Assembly (NCBI RefSeq): GCF_002920895.1
Contig: NZ_PQVG01000001.1
Span: 593,226 to 657,225, forward strand
Direction of reading: 5' to 3'
DNA: 64,000 nucleotides
From: Flavobacterium alvei
GTDB lineage: Bacteria; Bacteroidota; Bacteroidia; Flavobacteriales; Flavobacteriaceae
Below are positions 42,003-51,043 of this stretch, piece by piece (position 1 is the first letter of the stretch; every line of letters begins with the position of its first letter). The notes below the pieces were generated by a model. That model saw nothing but the letters and a program-made list of their open reading frames with translations, did not search any database and was not told where the DNA came from. Position numbers and translations under genes: made by a program.

Positions 42003-45000
42003 TTAGATTTTAGGCAATACTACGATTACTTTAGTTCCTTTTCCAAGTTGACTTTCTAATTTAATAATTCCAGAATTTCTCTCTACAAATGTTTTGACGA
42101 TATAAAGACCTAATCCTGTGCCTACAATTCCATTTGTATTACTTGCTCTAAAGAAAGTATTAAAAAGTTTTGGTTGATCTTTTTCAGGAATTCCAATACC
42201 AAAATCTATAATTTCAATTTGAATTTCAGATTCAGTATTAATTAATTTCATTATTACATTTCCACAATCTTGAGAATATTTGAAAGCATTATTTAAAAGG
42301 TTAAAAATAGCATATTCTATTAAGTTTTTATCAGCAAAAACTTGAAATTTTTTTCCTTCAAAATAAAATTCCACATTACGATTGTCTTTATTATTGCTGA
42401 AACTAGTTTCGATGATGTTTATACAAAGCTCCTTCAAATCAAAAAGTATAGGTTTGTAATTGGTTTTTTTGGAATCATCTTTAGATATGATTAAAACCGC
42501 ATTCATTAATTCAATAATTCGATCTATTTCGCCTATAATTCTATTTATTTGTTTCCTTAGTTGATTACTATTGCTACAATTTTGATCTTCAATATACATT
42601 TCAATCAATTCAGCGCTTGTTCGAATAGTGGTCATTGGTGTTCTAAACTCATGAGAAATAGTAGAAACTAAATTGGTGCGCAATTCATTTAATTCTCGTT
42701 CTTGTTTGAGTGTTTTTTCGATTACAGATTCTGCCTCTTTTCTTATTGAAATATCCCTTGTACTAGTTTGAATTTTTACAGGTATTTCATTTTCAAAAAC
42801 TATTTTGGCTATAGTTTCAAGCCAAACATATTCGCCAGTTGAATTTAAATAACGGTACTGAATTGGGGTAATTAGATTTCCAGAAATAAAATCATGCATA
42901 TCATTTGTCATTCCTTCAACATCATCAGGATGGGCAAAGTCCGTAGGTGTTTTCCCTATAAAATCCTCAGGATTCAAACCTAGTAATGCTTTTACTGAAG
43001 GTGACACATACTCAAATGTCATTTTTAAGTCATGTAAACACACTAAATCTATAGTATTATCAGCTAATAAGCGGTATAGATTTTTAGCTTCATTAAGTTG
43101 AATATTCCTATTTCTATTATTCTCTTCTTGCAAAAGACTGTTTTCTTTTTCAACTTTTTTCCTCTCAGTGATATCTATGACTTGTGCAATAAAATAAATA
43201 ATTTCTCCATTTTTATTTCTAACAGTCGAAGCGGATAAATTTGTCCAAATAATTTTTTTATTTTTATCTAAGTATCTTTTTTCTATTTGAAAAAAAGGTA
43301 TTTCATTAGCAACTAATCTTTCTTTGTTCAATAAATCATTCTCTATATCATCTGGATGAGTTAATTCCATGAATGTTAATGATTTTAATTCATCTTTAGA
43401 ATAGCCTAATATATTGCATAATTGCGCATTGGCATCAATCCAAAAACCTTCATTATCTACCAAACCTATACCAATTGAAGAATATTCAAAAGCTCCTTTA
43501 AATTTCTCTTCACTACTTAACAGTTCATCTTTTAATTTTTTTTCAAGAGTAATATCACTTAAAGCCCCAATCATACGAATAGCTTTGCCTTTTTTATTTC
43601 GTATAATGTGTGCTTTTTCCTTTACATAGGAATAAGATCCATCTGCATTTCTATAGCGATATTCGTCATTCCATTTTTTTGTTGAATCTTCAAGTAAAAT
43701 TAAATCTAATTTTTTGTTTACTTTTTCTAAATCTTCTGGATGAATATAACTCTCGCATTGTTGAGCTGATAAAATATTATTTTTATTGCTAAACTGATGT
43801 CCAAAAAGTTCTGTAAAATTATCCCCCATAAATATCGTATCAGTAATAAAATCCCAGTCCCAAATCACATCAGAAGTAGCTTTAGTAGCATATGTAAAAC
43901 GCTCATTACTTACTTTTAATTCTTCTTCGGTCTTTTTTTGAGAAGTGATATCGTTGAAAGAACATATTACATAAAGCAGCTGTTGCTGTTCTCCAAAAAC
44001 AGGTATTGCATCAACCAATAACCAAATCAAATCTTTATGAATTGGTCGATGGACACCCATTACTATGTTATTTATAGGCTTTAAATACTTTATTGCCTGT
44101 GGTACTGGGTGGTTTTCAGGTTTAAAATCAGAGCCGTCTTCATTAATAACCGACCAATATTTGTCAAATGAAGTCTTACCTAAAAGTTGATCTTGTGTTA
44201 GTCCTAGCATCTCGCATGCAGCAATGTTATTTTCTATTATTTCTGAATTAGGGCCTTGAACTAAAATTCCGACAGCTACATTTTCAATAATACTTTTGGT
44301 GAGTTGCCTACTTTTTAAAATTTCATTTTGTGCCTTTTTACTTTCAGTGATGTCCACGCTAAAACCAATCATAATTTTTAGAGTCCCATCCTCATTAAAA
44401 ACAGGAGTGAATTTTCTATTATGATATGTTACTTCTCCATTAAGTTTCTTTAATTCTTCTTCCCAAGCAATTGTACTTTTATTTTGAAGTGCATTATTGA
44501 ATTTATTAAACCTATCAGTAGCAAAAGTATTATTTCGATTGGTATGGATAGCATATTCAAAATCATCTTTTCCAATAATAAATTTCCTAAGTTCATTGTT
44601 TTGAATAGCTATTGGATTTAAATAAATATACTTATGTTTAGAATCGAATACAGCTACATCTGTTGGCAATCGATCCAGAATGGTTTCATAAAAATCTTTT
44701 TGCGTTTTGAGTTTATGTTCTGTTTCGATATATTCAGTAACATCCCTACAATTTCCAATATAAAACTGTTGATTGTTTTTTTCAATCAAATTAACCTTTG
44801 TAGAGTGCCAAACATAGTATCCTTTTTTGTGTAAAACTCTATAAATAATCTCTTCGTTGTTTTTTACATTTAATTTAATGTTACTTAAAAAATCATAACA
44901 TTTTTCAATATCTTCGGGATGAACGAATTCTGAATTGCTTTTACCGATTACCTCATTGACTTCGTGACCTACAGATTGAGTCCAGTTATCAGAAACATAA

Positions 45001-45575
45001 GTAATTAAACCTTCTAAATTTAATTCATAAATAATTTCATTTGAATTGTCAACAAAAGATTCAAATTGCAATTTTTTTTCAGTTAACTGCATTTTCAATT
45101 CTAAATTTTTTAACCACAAATCAAATATTGATTCTAATTGAAGAACAGACTGTTTAATAATTTTTAATTCTTTTGGGCTAAGCTCCTTTTTCTCTTTATT
45201 TAGAATACATAGATTAATTGAAACTAGCTTATTTGTTGAGTGTATTAAAAAACGTTCAAAAAACAAAAACTCATTCTTGTAGCCTTCTAATTGAGAGTTG
45301 TAATATGAATTTTCTTCACTTGAAACTATAATTTCTTGTTTGTTAATTAATTCCTTATAGAATTCGATATCAATATAGTTATTAAAATTTTCTGCTGTAT
45401 TTTTTAGTTTATTCAACTCCTCATTTTCTAATTTTATGGAAATGAACACCTCCGATAGTTCGCAAATATTAGCTAGAAAGCATAAAGTAGAATCAAATAA
45501 AAATTTAAAAGTATTTTGATTTGAATCGAACAGCTTTACTAAAGCTGAATTAGAGATTTCTTCCGAAGTTTTCAT
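42003..45575 (-). CDS. multi-PAS sensor histidine kinase
   Basis: A 1190-residue cytosolic kinase, large for the family. An N-terminal GAF-like region (1-160) is followed by about six PAS/PAC units (near 165-285, 290-410, 420-545, 550-675, 685-800 and 820-945), each with a tail such as GNCRDVTEYIETE, GFSVDITESKK, SFNDITSQKK, GALSDITLEK, AQVIDITERKK and TSTRDISIRKEAE. Then HisKA (H-box STISHEFRTPMTTIRTSAEL) and ATPase (LLNNAFKYS, DFGIGIPEKD, GTGLGLYIV). No membrane segment, so cytosolic cues. The receiver gene follows 15 bases later. It is unrelated in order to the first kinase unit but similar in type. Confidence 0.92.
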   Translation of the reverse strand: MKTSEEISNSALVKLFDSNQNTFKFLFDSTLCFLANICELSEVFISIKLENEELNKLKNTAENFNNYIDIEFYKELINKQEIIVSSEENSYYNSQLEGYKNEFLFFERFLIHSTNKLVSINLCILNKEKKELSPKELKIIKQSVLQLESIFDLWLKNLELKMQLTEKKLQFESFVDNSNEIIYELNLEGLITYVSDNWTQSVGHEVNEVIGKSNSEFVHPEDIEKCYDFLSNIKLNVKNNEEIIYRVLHKKGYYVWHSTKVNLIEKNNQQFYIGNCRDVTEYIETEHKLKTQKDFYETILDRLPTDVAVFDSKHKYIYLNPIAIQNNELRKFIIGKDDFEYAIHTNRNNTFATDRFNKFNNALQNKSTIAWEEELKKLNGEVTYHNRKFTPVFNEDGTLKIMIGFSVDITESKKAQNEILKSRQLTKSIIENVAVGILVQGPNSEIIENNIAACEMLGLTQDQLLGKTSFDKYWSVINEDGSDFKPENHPVPQAIKYLKPINNIVMGVHRPIHKDLIWLLVDAIPVFGEQQQLLYVICSFNDITSQKKTEEELKVSNERFTYATKATSDVIWDWDFITDTIFMGDNFTELFGHQFSNKNNILSAQQCESYIHPEDLEKVNKKLDLILLEDSTKKWNDEYRYRNADGSYSYVKEKAHIIRNKKGKAIRMIGALSDITLEKKLKDELLSSEEKFKGAFEYSSIGIGLVDNEGFWIDANAQLCNILGYSKDELKSLTFMELTHPDDIENDLLNKERLVANEIPFFQIEKRYLDKNKKIIWTNLSASTVRNKNGEIIYFIAQVIDITERKKVEKENSLLQEENNRNRNIQLNEAKNLYRLLADNTIDLVCLHDLKMTFEYVSPSVKALLGLNPEDFIGKTPTDFAHPDDVEGMTNDMHDFISGNLITPIQYRYLNSTGEYVWLETIAKIVFENEIPVKIQTSTRDISIRKEAESVIEKTLKQERELNELRTNLVSTISHEFRTPMTTIRTSAELIEMYIEDQNCSNSNQLRKQINRIIGEIDRIIELMNAVLIISKDDSKKTNYKPILFDLKELCINIIETSFSNNKDNRNVEFYFEGKKFQVFADKNLIEYAIFNLLNNAFKYSQDCGNVIMKLINTESEIQIEIIDFGIGIPEKDQPKLFNTFFRASNTNGIVGTGLGLYIVKTFVERNSGIIKLESQLGKGTKVIVVLPKI

Positions 45576-45842
45576 TTTTACTTATAGTTTAGTGAAATAT
45601 ATCCTGAATTTGTATGGCAAATAAAACGAATGATTTTTCATTTAATAAATTTATATAATTAATGTTTATACTCTATTCGCTTATACAATTATTTGAACTA
45701 TTTTTTAAAATTAGGTTAAATAAATTATTAATCAATTTTTTCAATTTATCAGTCATAGACATCCTTGTATAAAAAATATAATATAATTTAGTTTCTTTTT
45801 ACGGAAATTAGCATCAGAACAAAATAAGTTAAATTAAGAGTT

Positions 45843-46205
45843 ATGGCAGTACAAGATATAAAAAAATGTTTCAATAAAAATGTACACAAAGTCAATTTCG
45901 ATGATTCATTATTGAGCATAGATTTAGATAATGTTTCTAATGTTAGAATAATTAAAAAGAGAAACTTTTTTTTAAATTATTTTATAATAATCTCAACATT
46001 AACGATTTATTTTTTGATAAATTATTTATTCCTTCTTCAAGATTTAATTCAAAATATTTTGAGATTAGTAACTTCATCAATAATCTGTTCGAGTTTTTTT
46101 GTTAGTAAATATTCGTACGAAATTTTGATAAATTTTGTAGGATTGAACTTTAGAAAAATAAAACTTACGAAAAGTGAATTTGATAAATTATCTTATTTAT
46201 CTTAA
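45843..46205 (+). CDS. small hypothetical two-pass membrane protein
   Basis: A 120-residue protein with a polar N-terminus (1-42), two membrane segments (about 43-66 and 72-95) and a Lys-rich C-terminal end (LNFRKIKLTKSEFDKLSYLS). No family recognised. The codons are very AT-rich. It stands alone on the plus strand between divergent-transcribed signalling genes, with long AT-rich gaps on both sides. Confidence 0.5.
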   Translation: MAVQDIKKCFNKNVHKVNFDDSLLSIDLDNVSNVRIIKKRNFFLNYFIIISTLTIYFLINYLFLLQDLIQNILRLVTSSIICSSFFVSKYSYEILINFVGLNFRKIKLTKSEFDKLSYLS

Positions 46206-46549
46206 TTTTTTTAAAAAGTTAAATTTCTAAATAATCACTTTTAATTTGACAGTTTCTTGATTAAATAAAATTAATCTAAAATTCTATTGTGAAGAATTCT
46301 TTAAAAATTTAATTTTTGATCTACAATTGTGTTCGACAATTACTGAGTTAAACCAATCTAAAAAAAGTATGAAAGTTGAATAATAATTGAATAAAAAAAA
46401 ATCAATATCAACATATCAAAAGTCTGATAGAACTGAGCCCAATTTATGGTCAATGGATTATTACTAAATAATCATTTTTATTAATTATTTTGAGTAATTT
46501 CTTGAAGCTATTAGACAATTTCTAACGATTATTTCTTTTAGATTAATTC
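46206..46549. other. 344-base AT-rich intergenic region
   Basis: Between the small membrane protein gene and the convergent DUF3050 gene. No tRNA, hairpin terminator or open frame of note is seen. Several stretches of AAATTT type only. Confidence 0.45.
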
Positions 46550-47341
46550 TCATCTATTAGCTATTGCCGATTTCTCTTCAAGTTGATTGTAAATTCCATC
46601 CCATAGTACAATTCTTTTTTTTAAGGATTGGATTACAGCATCTTCTACTTCTGTCCATATTTGTTCATTATCTTCACAAAGATTAGAAGTCATTTCAAGA
46701 GCAAGATGGCTGTGATTCGCACCATCAACCTCAATATGTCTTTCTATATAGTATTTAAAAATTGAAATTTCATTTGGAAAATTTTTATATACTTCATTTA
46801 TAACAGATAAAAACATTTCTGGAATTAAATCTTCACGCCCAAAGGTGAATACTGCTGCCTGTAAATATGGCTTATTACTATTAATAATTTTAAATGTAAA
46901 ATCAACAAATTCAGCCGCTGCCTCTTTTGTCTGAGATTCAACAAAAGCTGTATTAAAATCTAATTTTTTTTCTAATTCTTTAATAAATATATTAATACCT
47001 GATGTGTCGGCTCCACACTGTGTCATGGCATCTAAGTACAACTCAAAATGACTGATTCGTTTACCATACATATCCACATCGGATTCTTCACCAACAACAA
47101 TTTCGTTTATTAAATATCTCGTTTCTGCAGAGCATTTAGGATACCAAGGCACTGATGTGCAGGTCAAGTTATTCTGTAAAGTTTTAAGTAAAGACATAAA
47201 ATCCCAAACAGCATATATGTGATATTCCATGAATACTTTTAAGTCATGAATATCTTTAATCGATGAGTAAACTTTATGATTAATTATTTCTTTCCTTAAA
47301 GGCTCTATTACACTTCGCAAATGTTCTATTCTATTATTCAT
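46550..47341 (-). CDS. DUF3050 family protein, heme-oxygenase-like fold
   Basis: A 263-residue helical protein of the DUF3050 family, which belongs to the heme-oxygenase/TenA-like fold. Key stretches are VFMEYHIYAVWDFMSLL, GEESDVDMYGKRISHFELYL, FTFGREDLIPEMF and YIERHIEVDGANHSHLALEM. The acidic and His residues on these helices (Glu and His in MEYH, Glu in EESD, His in SHFE, His, Asp and His in ERHIEVDGANH) resemble the metal ligands of heme-oxygenase-like diiron oxidases; this is inference. Substrate unknown. Transcribed on the minus strand after the three LuxR-type regulators and 190 bases downstream of the nearest one. Confidence 0.78.
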   Translation of the reverse strand: MNNRIEHLRSVIEPLRKEIINHKVYSSIKDIHDLKVFMEYHIYAVWDFMSLLKTLQNNLTCTSVPWYPKCSAETRYLINEIVVGEESDVDMYGKRISHFELYLDAMTQCGADTSGINIFIKELEKKLDFNTAFVESQTKEAAAEFVDFTFKIINSNKPYLQAAVFTFGREDLIPEMFLSVINEVYKNFPNEISIFKYYIERHIEVDGANHSHLALEMTSNLCEDNEQIWTEVEDAVIQSLKKRIVLWDGIYNQLEEKSAIANR

Positions 47342-47531
47342 GTTTTTTTATCGTTTTAGATTTGTCTTGTAAATGAAAAAAATGTAATTAAGTCAGACGT
47401 TATTTTTACTTTTTAAAATTCTTGTTAAAATTAAAAGTTATCAACTCAGCCAAACCAAATAAACACAGCAGTTAAAACCATTAGGTTTAACGTCAAATTT
47501 TCTAAATTTTCAATCGAAATTATACTATGCA

Positions 47532-48161
47532 TTAAATTATTTCAAGTGTTTTAGCCTTGTTTACTAAATCTATCAAATTGGTAACATTCATTTTTTGCAA
47601 TAATTTTAATTTATAAGTACTTATTGTTTTTTCATTCAGACCCAAAATTTTAGAAATCTCTTTGTTTCTCTTACCATCACTCAAATAACGTAAAACTTCC
47701 ACCTCACGATTAGACAGTTTACGATACAAGCGCTCGTTTTTGTTTTGCTTAGCTATTAGAGCAAGATTTTTCTTAACCGTTTCGTCAATAATTATCTTTC
47801 CTTCATTGACTTTCACAATTGCTTGACCCAAAGTTTCTAATTTCTCTTTCTGAGAAACATATCCTGAAACTCCTGCTTTTATTGCATTTGGCGCATATAT
47901 TTGTTCTGATAAATTGCTAAAAATAACAACCCTAGTTTTAGGAAAATTCTTTAAAATATTTTTAACGTCAAAAATACTTGCTAGACCCTCTAATTCTAGA
48001 TCTAAGATCAACACATCAATCTCCTTTGTAAGAAGAATATCTCTTACCATCAAAAAATTTCCAACATTGGCTACAATTGAAATATCATCTTGATCTTTAA
48101 AATATGATTTTACTCCAAAATGTACTACCGGATGGTTATTTGCGATACAAACTTTTACCAT
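47532..48161 (-). CDS. LuxR-type response regulator, tandem copy 1
   Basis: A 209-residue NarL/FixJ-type regulator. Receiver at 1-125 with the phosphoacceptor Asp in VLILDLELEG, but the acidic pair of the pocket is Asn-Asn (CIANNHPVVHFG) and the conserved Lys is displaced (SGYVSQKEKL). LuxR-type helix-turn-helix at 145-205 (LSNREVEVLRYLSDGKRNKE, ISKILGLNEKTISTYKLKLL). It differs from copies 2 and 3 at only about 10-17 positions, with Gln28-type changes (KDQDD for KDHDD) and VNEGK for VNQGK. Part of a three-copy tandem array with a spacing of about 922 bases. Confidence 0.9.
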   Translation of the reverse strand: MVKVCIANNHPVVHFGVKSYFKDQDDISIVANVGNFLMVRDILLTKEIDVLILDLELEGLASIFDVKNILKNFPKTRVVIFSNLSEQIYAPNAIKAGVSGYVSQKEKLETLGQAIVKVNEGKIIIDETVKKNLALIAKQNKNERLYRKLSNREVEVLRYLSDGKRNKEISKILGLNEKTISTYKLKLLQKMNVTNLIDLVNKAKTLEII

Positions 48162-48367
48162 TTTTCAGATGTTTAATTATTTATAAAGTATAAACCTATT
48201 TAAAATTCCCGTAATGTCTATGATAGTTATGATAGAGTTAAAAAATATGACGTTTGCCATAAAATTTTCATTTAAGTATTAGTATTAAAAAAAACTGAAA
48301 ACTAAATTAAATTTATGCTTTCAACAAAATAGATTGCTCGTTCACCTTGTTTCCAGAAAAATAAAAA

Positions 48368-48403
48368 ACTCTCATAATCAGAATTAAATTCTGATTAGAG
48401 AGT
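48368..48403 (-). terminator. hairpin between copies 1 and 2 (terminator-like)
   Basis: A stem of 17 pairs with one bulged A (arms 48368-48385 and 48387-48403) around a single central base. It lies after the stop codon of copy 2 on the minus strand and is a repeat of the hairpin at 49293-49327. The A-run at 48363-48368 gives a T-run on the minus strand. Confidence 0.8.
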
Positions 48404-48454
48404 CAATTTATTGAAAATGTATCTATTTTTAAATATAAAAAGCCATCTTAAAAT

Positions 48455-49084
48455 CTACACAATCTCAAGTGTTTTAGCCTTGTTTACTAAATCTATCAAA
48501 TTGGTAACATTCAATTTTTGCAATAATCTTAATTTATAAGTACTTATTGTTTTTTCATTCAGACCCAAAATTTTAGAAATCTCGTTGTTTTTCTTACCAT
48601 CGCTCAAATAGCGTAAAACTTCCACCTCACGATTAGACAGTTTACGATACAAGCGTTCGTTTTTGTTTTGCTTAGCTATTAGAGCAAGATTTTTCTTAAC
48701 CGTTTCGTCAATAATTATCTTTCCTTGATTGACCTTCACAATTGCTTGACCCAAGGTTTCTAATTTCTCTTTCTGAGAAACATATCCTGAAACCCCTGCT
48801 TTTATGGCATTTGGTGCATATACTTGTTCTGATAAATTGCTAAAAATAATAATCCTAGTCTTAGGAAAATTCTTTAAAATGTTTTTGACCTCAAAAATAC
48901 TTGCTAGACCTTCTAATTCTAGATCTATGATCAACACATCAATCTCCTTTGTAAGAAGAATATCTCTTACCATCAAAAAATTTCCAACATTGGCTACAAT
49001 TGAAATATCATCGTGATCTTTAAAATATGATTTTACTCCAAAATGCACTACCGGATGGTTATTTGCTATACAAACTTTTATCAT
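48455..49084 (-). CDS. LuxR-type response regulator, tandem copy 2
   Basis: The second 209-residue copy, nearly identical to copy 3. Receiver with Asp in VLIIDLELEG, Asn-Asn in place of the acidic pair (CIANNHPVVHFG), and SGYVSQKEKL; LuxR helix-turn-helix with GKKNNEISKILGLNEKTIST. Upstream sequence (49085-49180) matches that upstream of copy 1 almost base for base (ATTTATAAAGTATAAAC and AATTCCCGTAATGTCTATGA). Confidence 0.9.
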   Translation of the reverse strand: MIKVCIANNHPVVHFGVKSYFKDHDDISIVANVGNFLMVRDILLTKEIDVLIIDLELEGLASIFEVKNILKNFPKTRIIIFSNLSEQVYAPNAIKAGVSGYVSQKEKLETLGQAIVKVNQGKIIIDETVKKNLALIAKQNKNERLYRKLSNREVEVLRYLSDGKKNNEISKILGLNEKTISTYKLRLLQKLNVTNLIDLVNKAKTLEIV

Positions 49085-49292
49085 TTTTTCAGATATTTAA
49101 ATTATTTATAAAGTATAAACTTATTTAAAATTCCCGTAATGTCTATGATAGTTATGATAGAGTTAAAAAAAATGACGTATGCCATAAAATTTTCATTTAA
49201 GTATTATGTTTATAAAAAACTAGAAAACTAAATTTAATTAATACTTTCAACAAAATAGATTCCTCGTTCACCTTGTTTCCAGAAAATAAAAA

Positions 49293-49327
49293 ACTCTCTA
49301 ATCAGAATTAAATTCTGATTAGAGAGT
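49293..49327 (-). terminator. hairpin between copies 2 and 3 (terminator-like)
   Basis: A perfect 17-bp stem (ACTCTCTAATCAGAATT at 49293-49309 with its complement at 49311-49327) around one base, after the stop codon of copy 3 on the minus strand, with a T-run on that strand (A-run at 49286-49293). The copy between genes 1 and 2 differs by a one-base bulge. Confidence 0.85.
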
Positions 49328-49376
49328 CAATTTATTGAATAGTATCTTTATTAAATATAAAAAGCTATCTTAAAAT

Positions 49377-50006
49377 CTACACAATCTCCAGTGTTTTGGC
49401 CTTGTTTACCAAATCTACTAAATTGGTAACATTCAATTTTTGCAATAATCTTAATTTATAAGTACTTATTGTTTTTTCATTAAGTCCCAAAATTTTAGAA
49501 ATCTCATTGTTTTTCTTACCATCGCTCAAATAGCGTAAAACCTCTACCTCGCGATTAGACAGTTTACGATACAAGCGCTCACTTTTATTTTGCTTAGCAA
49601 TTAGAGCAAGATTTTTCTTAACCGTTTCATCGATAATTATCTTTCCTTGATTGACCTTCACAATTGCTTGACCCAAAGTTTCTAATTTCTCTTTCTGAGA
49701 AACATATCCTGAAACTCCTGCTTTAATAGCATTTGGCGCATATATTTGTTCTGATAAATCGCTAAAAATGATAATCTTAGTTTTAGGAAAATTCTTTAAA
49801 ATATTTTTGACCTCAAAAATACTTGCTAGACCCTCTAATTCTAGATCTAAGATCAACACATCAATCTCCTTTGTAAGAAGAATGTCTCTTACCATTAAAA
49901 AATTCCCAACGTTGGCTACAATCGAAATATCATCGTGATCTTTAAAGTACGATTTTACCCCAAAATGCACTACGGGATGATTATTTGCTAAACAAACTTT
50001 TATCAT
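49377..50006 (-). CDS. LuxR-type response regulator, tandem copy 3
   Basis: The third 209-residue copy, farthest upstream in the transcription direction. Receiver with the Asp in VLILDLELEG, Asn-Asn in CLANNHPVVHFG, and SGYVSQKEKL; LuxR helix-turn-helix with GKKNNEISKILG. Its upstream region (50007-50092) differs from that of copies 1 and 2, so the repeat unit ends near its start codon and the array grew by duplicating gene plus downstream spacer. The 86 bases before nadE hold no other gene. Confidence 0.9.
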   Translation of the reverse strand: MIKVCLANNHPVVHFGVKSYFKDHDDISIVANVGNFLMVRDILLTKEIDVLILDLELEGLASIFEVKNILKNFPKTKIIIFSDLSEQIYAPNAIKAGVSGYVSQKEKLETLGQAIVKVNQGKIIIDETVKKNLALIAKQNKSERLYRKLSNREVEVLRYLSDGKKNNEISKILGLNEKTISTYKLRLLQKLNVTNLVDLVNKAKTLEIV

Positions 50007-50092
50007 AATATTAAATTTTAGAATTGCAGTACTTACTAATGAGTAAAGTTAATAAAAAATTCTTTACTTTTTTACTAATCAATAGAAAAATA

Positions 50093-50899
50093 CTACTTAA
50101 AATCTTTTGGAATGCAACAAACTGGTATTTCAGTCATTTTATGTTGATTTATTGTATTCAATTTCTTATAAATATCAAATACTTCTTTTTCTCGTCCAGA
50201 AAAATCATCAGAAACATTTCCTTTATCGTCTTCGAGCATGGCCCACTCTAGTTCGTCATAACTAGCTCCAAGCTGATCTTCATCTGTTCGATCATCTCCA
50301 AACAATCCATCGGTTGGTGAAGCTTGCAAAATTGAATTTGGAATTTTTAAATAACTTCCCAAAGCATAAACATCCGATTTCATTAAATCGGCAATTGGAC
50401 TCAAATCGACTCCGCCATCTCCATATTTGGTATAAAAACCAACTCCAAAATCTTCTACTTTATTTCCTGTTCCAGCCACCAAAAGTCCGTGAATTCCAGC
50501 AAAATAATACAAAGTTGTCATTCGGATTCGGGCACGTGTGTTAGCCAAAGACAAATTTACTATATCCAAATTATCAACTTGAGGAACAATAGTTTTAAAA
50601 GTATCAAAAACAGCAGTCAAATCAGCCTCAACATTAGTCACATTTGAGAATCTTTTTTTCAATTGCTCAATATGTTCACGACCACGACTCACTTGACTTG
50701 GCGCTTGATGAATAGGCATTTCTACACACAAAGTAGCCAAACCAGTCTGTGCACAAAGTGTAGATGTCACTGCCGAATCAACTCCGCCAGAAATTCCAAT
50801 AACAAAACCATTTACTTTTGCATTTTCAGCATAGGTTTTTAACCAATTCACAATATATGCGTTTGCATTTTCAACCTGAAGCGTACTTATTTTAGACAT
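50093..50899 (-). CDS. nadE: NAD+ synthase, ammonia-dependent
   Basis: A 268-residue enzyme that amidates nicotinic acid adenine dinucleotide to NAD+. The PP-loop SGGVDS is at residues 37-42, followed by GTGNKVEDFGVGFYTKYGDG and DLSPIADLMKSDVYALG, the NaAD site. No glutaminase domain is present, so it depends on free ammonia. The frame extends to a TTG at 50941, but the ATG at 50899 fits the family start, and the -7 element CAAAAATA (50939-50946) of its promoter overlaps that TTG. Divergent from gldB with back-to-back -7 boxes. Confidence 0.94.
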   Translation of the reverse strand: MSKISTLQVENANAYIVNWLKTYAENAKVNGFVIGISGGVDSAVTSTLCAQTGLATLCVEMPIHQAPSQVSRGREHIEQLKKRFSNVTNVEADLTAVFDTFKTIVPQVDNLDIVNLSLANTRARIRMTTLYYFAGIHGLLVAGTGNKVEDFGVGFYTKYGDGGVDLSPIADLMKSDVYALGSYLKIPNSILQASPTDGLFGDDRTDEDQLGASYDELEWAMLEDDKGNVSDDFSGREKEVFDIYKKLNTINQHKMTEIPVCCIPKDFK

Positions 50900-50905
50900 A
50901 ATAGT

Positions 50906-50938
50906 TTGGGTTTTTAAAATGTAGGTATTGTATATTTG
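50906..50938 (+). promoter_or_regulatory. promoter of gldB
   Basis: TTG (50906-50908), 22-base spacer, TATATTTG (50931-50938). The transcript would have a leader of about 95 bases. It abuts the nadE -7 box. Confidence 0.65.
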
Positions 50939-50946
50939 CAAAAATA
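50939..50946 (-). promoter_or_regulatory. -7 element of nadE
   Basis: TATTTTTG on the minus strand, directly beside the gldB TATATTTG. The two -7 boxes read away from each other without a gap. No TTG at 17-23 bases for this one. Confidence 0.5.
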
Positions 50947-51043
50947 ATAATTTTCGGGAGCTATTATCGTTATCCTTTTTATTCTTTTCTTTTTTGTGAA
51001 AAGAAACCCATTTACATCGATATAGTTGCCAAAAAAAATAAAA

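Noticed and set aside
45843..46205. A toxin-antitoxin or holin gene
   Set aside because: Only membrane segments and no partner gene or known motif; called hypothetical instead.
47532..50006. CRISPR-like or satellite array
   Set aside because: The repeat unit is about 922 bases and carries a complete gene; this is a gene triplication, not a CRISPR array.
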